Below are positions 14,828-20,986 of a stretch of DNA of 32,590 bases, in pieces. The notes beneath the pieces were generated by a model. The model was not told the origin of the DNA. It worked only from the letters and a program-made list of their open reading frames with translations, and searched no databases. Every line of letters starts with the position of its first letter. Within the stretch, counting starts at the first letter, position 1. Position numbers and translations under genes: made by a program. The stretch is from Psychrobacillus sp. OK032 (GTDB lineage Bacteria; Bacillota; Bacilli; Bacillales_A; Planococcaceae), in the NCBI RefSeq assembly GCF_900111345.1, contig NZ_FOGY01000014.1:1-32590 (forward strand), written 5' to 3'.

Positions 14828-14843
14828 GGATGTTTAACTTGTG

Positions 14844-14870
14844 TTCAACAATCGGGCCAGATTCTCGAAT
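14844..14870 (+). repeat. C-type palindrome copy 1
   Basis: TTCAACAATCGGGCCAGATT then CTCGAAT. It has an imperfect dyad around GGGCCA. Related copies at 23654-23679 and 24152-24170. Confidence 0.55.
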
Positions 14871-15207
14871 ATGGAAATGTCTATTTTAAGAGTATTGTAA
14901 ATAAAGTCTGTAATGATTGTTCTTAAATTAATCCAAGTTAGTACAAATAGAATTTCAATATTAATCAAATATTATATTATCTTTTAAATCTAATAAGAGC
15001 ATATTTTGATAAATCTTTTATCAAAATATGCTCTTTCTAATTGTTATTTCAAAGCTGATGGTGCTAATTCAATTAAATAGTTAGAAATGAATAATATAAC
15101 ATCTTTTAGATAGCTGAAACTTTATTGTAAATATGCTTGTTTAGGCTTCTGTTCCATTGTTTTATGGCTGGTTTATATAAAATTTTCTTTAGTTTCAAAT
15201 AAATTGG
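14871..15207. other. Non-coding region upstream of the GntR operon
   Basis: AT-rich, no supported gene. It contains an 18-bp perfect inverted repeat (14996-15034: AGAGCATATTTTGATAAA and its complement, 3-nt loop), probably a transcription terminator or insulator. Confidence 0.5.
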
Positions 15208-15264
15208 TTGCACGAATGTTTCATGTGTGTATATAATGTGGCTATAGTATATATACATTATATA
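15208..15264 (+). promoter_or_regulatory. Promoter and dyad operator of the GntR-ABC operon
   Basis: Possible -35 TTGCAC (15208-15213) and -10 TATAAT (15232-15237), 18 bp apart. A 9-bp perfect inverted repeat TATATAATG/CATTATATA (15230-15238 and 15256-15264) overlaps the -10. YtrA-type regulators commonly repress their own ABC operon from such dyads; binding here is inferred. Confidence 0.5.
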
Positions 15265-15392
15265 AGGATATGAGAAATTTTATGGAAATTGGTCTTCGAT
15301 GACAATTCACGTTATTGCTATACTGTTTCAAGCAAGCGTTACAGGGCATTATTTCAAGTGTGTTTTCAAAAAAGTAAAGAAGAGGTATTGGC

Positions 15393-15764
15393 ATGCAAAT
15401 AATTATTTCCAACAGTTCAAAGGAACCGATTTATGAACAAATTACGAGTCAAATTAAATCTTCTATTTTAGCAGGTGAACTACAGGAGGGGGCAGCAATA
15501 CCTTCCATGCGTAACCTCGCAAAGGAACTGCAAATTAGTGTTATAACGACGAAGCGTGCCTATGAGGAATTGGAGAAGGCGGGCTTTATCTATTCCATTG
15601 TCGGAAAAGGGTCTTTTGTTGCAGAGCAAAATTTAGAGGTTATAAGAGAGAAGAAGCTGAAGGTCATTGAGGAGCAACTGAGTGCTGTCATAACGAATAG
15701 CAGAGAAATTGGCCTGTCACTTGATGAACTACAGCACTTATTAAAGATTTTATATGAGGAGTGA
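15393..15764 (+). CDS. GntR-family (YtrA-type) transcriptional regulator
   Basis: 123 aa, the short YtrA form: a winged-helix domain (PIYEQITSQIKSSILAGELQ, then IPSMRNLAKELQISVITTKR, 12-75) plus a short dimerisation tail (95-123) and no large effector domain. It probably represses the operon it heads and responds to envelope stress or an antibiotic, as known for YtrA regulators. RBS AGAGG before ATG 15393. The next gene starts 6 bp after the stop, so they are co-transcribed. The inverted repeat at 15230-15264 is the candidate operator. Confidence 0.9.
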   Translation: MQIIISNSSKEPIYEQITSQIKSSILAGELQEGAAIPSMRNLAKELQISVITTKRAYEELEKAGFIYSIVGKGSFVAEQNLEVIREKKLKVIEEQLSAVITNSREIGLSLDELQHLLKILYEE

Positions 15765-15769
15765 AATGA

Positions 15770-16636
15770 ATGGAGAATGTGGTTGAATTTACAAATGTAA
15801 CGAAAAAATTTAAAGATTTTTCCGTTAAAAATATTGATTTACAAGTGAAGCAAGGCTTTGCAACGGGGTTCATTGGAGCAAATGGTGCTGGTAAGTCGAC
15901 AACGATAAAAATGATGATGAATCTATTAAGACCAGATGTTGGGGAAATTAAGCTTTTCGGTTTGGATTACATGAAACATGAGAAGGCGATTAAGGAGCGC
16001 ATTGGGTTTGTGTACGATGGCAATGTGTATTTTGAAGGGCTGAACTTAAAAGATATAAAACGCATTGTAGCACCAGCTTACAAACAGTGGGATGATACAC
16101 TATTTTATCAATATGTTGAAAAATTCAAATTACCGCTTAATAAAGCAATGAAAACTTTCTCGAAAGGGATGCAAATGAAGGCGTCATTGGCGATAGCACT
16201 ATCACATCATGCCGAGCTGATCATTATGGACGAGCCAACAGCAGGCTTAGACCCCATTTTTAGACGAGAGCTGTTGGATCTTTTACAGGAATTAATGATT
16301 GATGGAAATCGTACCATTTTCTTCTCTACGCATATTACAACAGATTTAGACCGTATCGCAGATTATATAGCTTTTATTCAGAGTGGGGAATTAGTATTTA
16401 ATCAGTCCATTCACGACGTAGCTGAAAACTATGCGCTCGTTAAAGGAGGATTGGATCTTCTGGATAGAGACACTGAAAAGGCATTTATTCATGTTCATCG
16501 TGCATCAACAGGATTTGAAGCATTAACGGATAATATTAAAGCAGTGAAAAATATCTTCGGAGACTCAGTTGCCATTGATCACGCCTCTCTGGAAGATATC
16601 ATGTATTACTTGAAAGGAGGAATACATCATGTTTAA
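15770..16636 (+). CDS. ABC transporter ATP-binding protein
   Basis: 288 aa. Walker A GANGAGKST (36-44), signature FSKGMQMK (130-137), Walker B LIIMDEPTAGLDP (150-162) and a switch-His in STHITTD. The C-terminal extension of about 70 aa is typical of YtrB/YhcG-like exporters. It powers the permease encoded next, with which it overlaps by 8 bp (16629-16636), showing translational coupling. Cytoplasmic, membrane associated. Substrate unknown; GntR-linked transporters of this type often give bacitracin-like or lantibiotic resistance or act in cell-wall stress. Confidence 0.92.
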   Translation: MENVVEFTNVTKKFKDFSVKNIDLQVKQGFATGFIGANGAGKSTTIKMMMNLLRPDVGEIKLFGLDYMKHEKAIKERIGFVYDGNVYFEGLNLKDIKRIVAPAYKQWDDTLFYQYVEKFKLPLNKAMKTFSKGMQMKASLAIALSHHAELIIMDEPTAGLDPIFRRELLDLLQELMIDGNRTIFFSTHITTDLDRIADYIAFIQSGELVFNQSIHDVAENYALVKGGLDLLDRDTEKAFIHVHRASTGFEALTDNIKAVKNIFGDSVAIDHASLEDIMYYLKGGIHHV

Positions 16637-17234
16637 TTTAATCAGACGTGATGTCATACTACAGAAAAGACAGCTATTACTCTTTATTCCTTTTATCGTA
16701 TTCTTTATCATTATGGAAGCAAATCCAGCTTTGATTTTTCTAGTTGCAAGTCTTATTATTCCCTTTAACACTTATGTTTACGATGAAAAAGTAGAGACAA
16801 ACATATTATTAAATTCCTTACCTTACACACGTACGGAAATTATCGCATCACGCTATCTTGGTGCTATTATTTATATGGTTTTAGCAATCGGGGTGACAAG
16901 TCTAACATTATTTGCTTTCAATAAACCTTTTACGATGACTGACATTGCGATTAGTTGTAGCTTATTCTTATTATTTGCTGCGTTTACCTTTCCATTATTT
17001 TATATATTTAAACCAGGCTATATTTTTCCGATTATAATGATTAGTTTTCTCCTTTTAGCAGGTATAGGACCGACTATTATGTTGTTTTTAGCTGAACATT
17101 TAACCCCAATAACTGATTTTATTTTTAATTTATCCGTCCCTGCTTTATATACAGGAGCGACACTTGGTATCATGATAGTCTATGTTATTTCTTGGGGGAT
17201 TACGAATATCATTTACCAGCGAAAAGCGTTCTAA
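16629..17234 (+). CDS. ABC-2 type permease
   Basis: 201 aa with six predicted membrane helices (for example LLLFIPFIVFFIIM, YLGAIIYMVLAIGVTSLTLF, PIIMISFLLLAGIGPTIMLF and LGIMIVYVISWGITNIIY). This fits the ABC-2 permease pattern including the conserved cytoplasmic segment DEKVETNILLNSLPYTRTEI. Partner of the ATPase upstream, with overlapping start. AAAGGAGG is inside the end of the ATPase gene. Followed after only a few bases by site 16. With the GntR gene this is the only clear multi-gene cassette of the array. Confidence 0.88.
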   Translation: MFNLIRRDVILQKRQLLLFIPFIVFFIIMEANPALIFLVASLIIPFNTYVYDEKVETNILLNSLPYTRTEIIASRYLGAIIYMVLAIGVTSLTLFAFNKPFTMTDIAISCSLFLLFAAFTFPLFYIFKPGYIFPIIMISFLLLAGIGPTIMLFLAEHLTPITDFIFNLSVPALYTGATLGIMIVYVISWGITNIIYQRKAF

Positions 17235-17238
17235 GTGT

Positions 17239-17332
17239 CTTCTTCAACTAACGGGTGCTTTAGTTAAACAAGAGGCTGCCTGTAAGGGTAGCTTTTTCTT
17301 ATTGAACTAACGCAGCAGGTTAGCCGAAGAAG
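17239..17332 (+). repeat. Cassette-boundary site 16 (A + terminator + B)
   Basis: TTCTTCAACTAACGGGTGCT then TTAGTTAAACAAG (A), imperfect hairpin GGCTGCC-TGTAAG-GGTAGC with T5 (17274-17297), B TTGAACTAACGCAGCAGGTT then AGCCGAAGAAG. The leader after it (GGAATTTTCACATTTTTACT) is repeated after site 33. Confidence 0.9.
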
Positions 17333-17391
17333 GAATTTTCACATTTTTACTTGAATATATTTACGAAAAGACTATAGATGGAGGGCTGTTT

Positions 17392-17847
17392 ATGGCATTT
17401 GTTTCAATCTGTACTATCGGCAGGCTAAACCACCCCTATGACCACCCCGCCTCTCGTAAATTTTTTCAAGTGGGAAATGAAGTATATCGTCAGGCAACTA
17501 AATCAGGACTTATAGAGGCGTTTTCACCTGAAGGAGTCGCTTTCCCAGACGATATCGTAAAGGGAAATGGTTCTCCTATTCTCACACTAACTGTATGGAG
17601 AAGCCTTCAATCCTTATATCGCTTTACTTATTCAGGACAGCATATGCAAGCATTACGAGATAGAAGTAGATGGATCGAGCCATATCCAGAGAACCACCTT
17701 ACTTATGTAGTTTGGTGGACAGAAAAGGAGAAGGATGTCTCATGGGAGGAGGCATTCAAGAGATACAACTATTATATTCAGCATGGCCCCACTCCTTTTG
17801 CATTTGATTTTAAGCATGCATTTGATGAAAAAGAGAGGTATTCTTGA
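17392..17847 (+). CDS. DUF3291 domain protein
   Basis: 151 aa, whole DUF3291 length. The N-terminal MAFVSICTIGRLNHPYDHPA and the central GNGSPILTLTVWRSLQSLYR are characteristic of this family of small proteins related to antibiotic-biosynthesis-monooxygenase-like (ferredoxin-fold) domains; the function is unknown. The segment VVWWTEKEKDVSWEEAFKRY follows, as usual for the family. ATG 17392 has GGAGGG 6 nt upstream. Single-gene cassette; a 20-bp perfect hairpin (17860-17907) follows the stop codon. Confidence 0.85.
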   Translation: MAFVSICTIGRLNHPYDHPASRKFFQVGNEVYRQATKSGLIEAFSPEGVAFPDDIVKGNGSPILTLTVWRSLQSLYRFTYSGQHMQALRDRSRWIEPYPENHLTYVVWWTEKEKDVSWEEAFKRYNYYIQHGPTPFAFDFKHAFDEKERYS

Positions 17848-17859
17848 TTAAGTAGCAGG

Positions 17860-17907
17860 GTCACCATTAATTTAAATGGGAAATTATCCATTTAAATTAA
17901 TGGTGAC
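17860..17907. terminator. Perfect 20-bp inverted repeat after the DUF3291 gene
   Basis: GTCACCATTAATTTAAATGG (17860-17879), loop GAAATTAT, and its exact complement (17888-17907). No clear T run. It is a very strong fold, possibly a terminator or transcript-protecting structure. Confidence 0.5.
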
Positions 17908-17972
17908 GTTAAGGGATAAATACACCTTCCTGAGACATTTTTATCGCCACTTTAATAATTCTGGAGGCAATT

Positions 17973-18016
17973 GTGAAGTATTACACTTAAATTATCGGGT
18001 GCTTTAGTTAAATAAG
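17973..18016 (+). repeat. Hybrid site 17 (B-type leader joined to A)
   Basis: TTGTGAAGTATTACACTTAA, the spacer that normally precedes B in long sites, runs into ATTATCGGGTGCTTTAGTTA (A core) and AATAAG. No terminator or B follows. Looks like a recombinant or deleted site. Confidence 0.65.
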
Positions 18017-18047
18017 ATATCCTAAAAAAATTCTGAGGAGGCATAGC

Positions 18048-18497
18048 ATGAAACAATATAAAATCAGAATTACTCCGTATAGCTCCAAATACGCAGAACA
18101 AACAGTGGATATGTGGCGAGATAGTAAGGAACAGGCTATTGGCCAAAAAGAAATTCACGACTTTGAAAATCACGTATATTTTTTAAATCATATATTACCT
18201 GAACAGTTTCAAATAGATTTAGCGTTAATTGATGAAGAAGTTGTTGGAATGATTGCCTATAACGATAGGGAGATAAGCCAACTATATATTCATCTAGAGT
18301 ATCAAGGAATCGGTATAGGTCGAACATTACTAGATAAAGCAAAAGCACAATCAAGTGGGAAATTAACATTGTACACATTTGAAGTAAATGAAAAAGCACA
18401 ACGGTTTTATGAAAACCATGGGTTTGAAATCATAAGTAGAGGTCATGAAAATGAAGAAAATTTACCAGATATTCAATATGAATGGATATCCAAATAA
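18048..18497 (+). CDS. GNAT family N-acetyltransferase
   Basis: 149 aa, typical single GNAT domain. ISQLYIHLEYQGIGIGRTLL (77-95) is the acetyl-CoA-binding motif A (Q/RxxGxG/A), then AQRFYENHGFEIISRGHENE is motif B. It acetylates an unidentified amine. GAGGAGG lies 7 nt before ATG 18048. Single gene between hybrid site 17 and the micro-ORF at 18601. Confidence 0.88.
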   Translation: MKQYKIRITPYSSKYAEQTVDMWRDSKEQAIGQKEIHDFENHVYFLNHILPEQFQIDLALIDEEVVGMIAYNDREISQLYIHLEYQGIGIGRTLLDKAKAQSSGKLTLYTFEVNEKAQRFYENHGFEIISRGHENEENLPDIQYEWISK

Positions 18498-18600
18498 ATG
18501 ATGTTATTTGGGCTTTTAGTGATAAAAAAGTTAGCATTATAAAGATCTTGGGTTGAATAGGTAACTCTTATTGATTCATTAAAAATGGGGAGTATCATAT

Positions 18601-18672
18601 ATGCAATTTTTAATAGGGCTCATTTTAGGATTCTTAACTGGCAGATGTAATCCAAAAGAAGCAATAGAATAA
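18601..18672 (+). CDS. Micro-protein, single hydrophobic span (23 aa)
   Basis: ATG 18601 with GGGGAG 8 nt upstream encodes MQFLIGLILGFLTGRCNPKE plus AIE. A membrane helix with a glycine-rich face is followed by a short polar tail. The stop codon is 10 bp before site 18, as for normal cassette genes, which supports translation. No function known. Confidence 0.45.
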   Translation: MQFLIGLILGFLTGRCNPKEAIE

Positions 18673-18681
18673 ATTCAAAAC

Positions 18682-18760
18682 TACTTAAACTAACGGGTGC
18701 TTACTTCAAGAAGGAGTAAAGCATTTTTTTAAAACTGAAGCCGCAGTTTAGTGCAACAAG
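18682..18760 (+). repeat. Cassette-boundary site 18 (A + terminator + B)
   Basis: ACTTAAACTAACGGGTGCTT (A, one T short), stem GCTTACTTC/GGAGTAAAGC with T7, B AAACTGAAGCCGCAGTTTAG then TGCAACAAG. The leader that follows matches the one after site 28. Confidence 0.85.
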
Positions 18761-18874
18761 GAGTATCGTCAGATTTATGCGGATTTACAACACTAAATAA
18801 AGAAATATTACCAAACACCGCTTTGGTAACTTTTGATTTATACTTAATATAAAACGATTTTGGGAGGTATTAAT

Positions 18875-19408
18875 TTGTTATATAGTCCAAAATGGAGTAA
18901 AGCAAAAAAACAATTAAAAAGCTTCACTTGCGAATCTTTGCGTTCGAGAGTGGACTTTCAGGTCATTAATTATAGACGTGCGCACGACCAGTTAGGTAGA
19001 GCCGTCATTACTGTAGATAAAGTAGAAAAGTTAAATATGTGTACAATCACAGCAGAGAGAGAAGAATATTACAGAGAAAGAGCTATACAAAAACAATTAG
19101 ACGATTTCAACTTTGATGACGTATCTAATAACCTTGCCATTCAAGAGAAGGCACATCAATCATTGAAAAACGAAGCAATTTATGCACAATATGATTTCTT
19201 TTCTGTTTTAGAAAAATATTTCAACGCGTCTATAGAAGATTGTTTAGACTCATCCGATAGTTTATTTAAAATATTATGTCTTTTGGACCGTCGTATTGGG
19301 AAACGAACGTTAAAGAAAATGAATGACACCATTGCAAGTGAACATCCGTTAGTCCAAGACTTCTTTAAACTACGTTGTGAAGCAGAAAATGTAAGAGTCG
19401 TCATTTAA
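18875..19408 (+). CDS. SF0329 family protein
   Basis: 177 aa. The N-terminal SPKWSKAKKQLKSFTCESLR and YRRAHDQLGRAVITVD, then MCTITAEREEYYRERA, are features I recall for the SF0329 family, found in Bacillus and enteric bacteria, function unknown. Residues 80-177 are helical with YDFFSVLEKYFNASIEDCLD and LDRRIGKRTLKKM. It has been seen near toxin-immunity loci, but nothing here proves such a role. TTG 18875 chosen: GGGAGG lies 7 nt upstream, while TTG 18860 overlaps it. The flanks are shared with the cassette at 26352-27384, which carries a different gene. Confidence 0.75.
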   Translation: MLYSPKWSKAKKQLKSFTCESLRSRVDFQVINYRRAHDQLGRAVITVDKVEKLNMCTITAEREEYYRERAIQKQLDDFNFDDVSNNLAIQEKAHQSLKNEAIYAQYDFFSVLEKYFNASIEDCLDSSDSLFKILCLLDRRIGKRTLKKMNDTIASEHPLVQDFFKLRCEAENVRVVI

Positions 19409-19448
19409 AACGATTTATTTATGAATAAGCATACATCACTTTTAAAAT

Positions 19449-19746
19449 AACGTTCCCAAATAAACGTTTGGGATTACATATAACCTCTTAGAATCTTGAT
19501 TTAACAGCGTTCTAGGAGGTTTCTCTTTATTTAACTTTAAACAGCTTTTTATGCAAAGTCGTTTGAAGATGGATACCACAAGACTTTCTTTATTCTTTAC
19601 CCTCAGAGTTGTGAACTTATATTGGATTGTGAAGATTTCGACTCATATACAGATTATACAAAAGAAGAGGTTTAGTTTAGATTGTGAAACATTGTACTTA
19701 AACTAACTGGTGCTTTAGTTATACAAGATCATCATTTCGATGGTCT
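19449..19746 (+). repeat. Cassette tail repeat TR1 (copy of 27002-27299)
   Basis: 298 bp, same length and nearly identical to TR2. It contains a hairpin CCCAAA/TTTGGG, a terminator-like stem AACCTCTTAGAA/TTCTAGGAGGTT followed by TCTCTTTAT (19482-19530), a gene remnant (19541-19675), the spacer ATTGTGAAACATTGTACTTA and A plus the terminator of site 19. Confidence 0.85.
19541..19675 (+). pseudogene. C-terminal remnant of an unknown protein, shared by both tail repeats
   Basis: Open 44-codon frame with FYAKSFEDGYHKTFFILYPQ, then SCELILDCEDFDSYTDYTKE, EV and a stop. The copy at 27094-27228 has the same frame and stop, with a few conservative changes (for example Asp/Glu and Ile/Phe). No start or RBS; a TAA precedes it. 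It looks like the end of a lost cassette gene; family unknown. Confidence 0.5.
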
Positions 19747-19833
19747 GTTTTTTTATCCGAAACATCAAGTAGATCTCAGAAATCCATTGTGAAATGGTAC
19801 ACTTAAACTAACGCGGCAGGTTAGTTCAATAAG
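19696..19833 (+). repeat. Cassette-boundary site 19, long form
   Basis: A ACTTAAACTAACTGGTGCTT then TAGTTATACAAG, terminator stem AGATCATC/GATGGTCT with T8 (19726-19754), spacer with ATTGTGAAATGGTACACTTA, and B AACTAACGCGGCAGGTTAGT then TCAATAAG (19801-19833). Confidence 0.85.
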
Positions 19834-19924
19834 CAGGGATTTTTTGAAAAGAAGTAGAAGTACTTGTTATATGGGGAAATTATTCAATTAATGGATAAGT
19901 AAAGAATCGAGGTGGTAATAAAAA

Positions 19925-20194
19925 ATGGTTGAAAAAACTCAAACAAACAACAGTAAATCGGTAATTTCCTTAACACTAGGTATTCTTTCAATCCTAATAC
20001 CATACATCGGATTGATACTTGGTGTTATAGGAGTTGTAGTTTCAAGAAAAGCGACAAAAGAAATTGTAAAAACAGATGAAGGTGGCAGTGGATTAGCTAC
20101 CTCTGGTTTAATTTGTAGCATTGTCGGGATTATCATTCAACTCTTTCTAGTGGTGAGTATTATTGCTTTCTATTCTCTAACTATTGTAAGTTAG
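19925..20194 (+). CDS. DUF4190-like small membrane protein (89 aa)
   Basis: Two membrane spans: VISLTLGILSILIPYIGLIL (about 14-40) and GLICSIVGIIIQLFLVVSII (about 63-85). They are separated by a hydrophilic loop RKATKEIVKTDEGGSGLATS, the usual layout of DUF4190 proteins, whose function is unknown. ATG 19925 has GAGGTGG upstream. Single-gene cassette between sites 19 and 20. Confidence 0.8.
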   Translation: MVEKTQTNNSKSVISLTLGILSILIPYIGLILGVIGVVVSRKATKEIVKTDEGGSGLATSGLICSIVGIIIQLFLVVSIIAFYSLTIVS

Positions 20195-20205
20195 TATTTC
20201 AAGTT

Positions 20206-20290
20206 CTTCTTCAACTAACGGGTGCTTTACTTCAAGAAGGAGTAAAGCCTTTTTTCTTGTTGAACTAACGCAGCAGTTTAGTTAAAGAAG
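20206..20290 (+). repeat. Cassette-boundary site 20 (A + terminator + B)
   Basis: One of the clearest copies: TTCTTCAACTAACGGGTGCT (A), GCTTTACTTC/GGAGTAAAGC with T6 (20224-20255), B TTGAACTAACGCAGCAGTTT then AGTTAAAGAAG. The outer arms of A and B can pair with each other, as can the inner arms. Confidence 0.92.
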
Positions 20291-20337
20291 AGTACAAAAT
20301 GAAAAGTTGTTTAATCTATTTATTAGGGGGATTTTTA

Positions 20338-20619
20338 ATGCAAAAGATTATTAGAACCAGGGATATGGATTGGAAACAGTGGAATTTAAGAATTCCATTA
20401 GTTTTATTCCTTTTTGGGGCAACAGCAGCTTTATATCAGTCGTTTCCTAACTTATTTTTAGTTGAAAGTGGTTTCTTTGTGAGTGCCCAATATATAGGGG
20501 GTATTGTTCTTCTGTTCATGTTGTTTGAAAAAATAGGTTTGAATCAAAAGAAGATACATTTTACATTTGGAATTTTACTAATATTGACTGGTTTATTGAT
20601 GGATATTATCTTTATTTGA
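20338..20619 (+). CDS. Small membrane protein, three spans (93 aa)
   Basis: A polar N-terminus (MQKIIRTRDMDWKQW) is followed by three hydrophobic segments: IPLVLFLFGATAALYQ, YIGGIVLLFMLFEKIG and FGILLILTGLLMDIIFI. No known family. ATG 20338 with AGGGGGA 7 nt upstream is preferred to an in-frame ATG at 20299 that lacks an RBS. Single-gene cassette. Confidence 0.65.
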   Translation: MQKIIRTRDMDWKQWNLRIPLVLFLFGATAALYQSFPNLFLVESGFFVSAQYIGGIVLLFMLFEKIGLNQKKIHFTFGILLILTGLLMDIIFI

Positions 20620-20649
20620 TACTAATAATTACTTGAACTCTTTACAGTG

Positions 20650-20742
20650 GTTGTTCAACTAACGGTGTGCTTTAGGGAAATATAGAGCTGATAATAAAGC
20701 TCACTTTTGTTGTTCAACTAACGAAGCAGTTTAGTTTAAGAA
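20650..20742 (+). repeat. Cassette-boundary site 21 (A + terminator + B)
   Basis: TTGTTCAACTAACGGTGTGC (A), hairpin GAGCT-GATAATAA-AGCTC with a T-rich tail (20684-20708), B TGTTCAACTAACGAAGCAGT then TTAGTTTAAGAAG. Confidence 0.85.
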
Positions 20743-20743
20743 G

Positions 20744-20824
20744 GATAAAGAAATTGTGAAGCTCACAGGAGTGCCAAAACCAACGATTTATTTGAAGATA
20801 AAAGAACAAACGAAAGAAATGTAG
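20744..20824 (+). pseudogene. Helix-turn-helix fragment, resolvase-like C-terminus
   Basis: A frame directly after B site 21 reads DKEIVKLTGVPKPTIYLKIK then EQTKEM and stop. The VKLTGVPKPTIYLKI segment matches the C-terminal DNA-binding helix-turn-helix common in serine resolvases and other regulators. There is no start codon or RBS, so it is a 26-residue scrap of a longer gene cut at the site border. Confidence 0.45.
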
Positions 20825-20900
20825 GAAGAGTAAATATTAGAACCTATTGGTAGTGATCCTGTTAAATAATACTGATGTTAAATTCATCTATAAAGAAAAA

Positions 20901-20929
20901 AGGACCTAAGTTATGGTCCTTTTGTGGTG
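20901..20929. terminator. Terminator hairpin between convergent units
   Basis: AAGGACC-TAAGTTAT-GGTCCTT followed by TTG on the + strand and A/T-rich on the other. A half palindrome (TTAGTTTAACTAACG, 20934-20948) lies next to it, just before the end of the reverse-strand ankyrin gene. Confidence 0.6.
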
Positions 20930-20986
20930 TACTTAGTTTAACTAACGTCCCAGAACACCTCTTTGAAATCTTAACAAATCTCTCGT

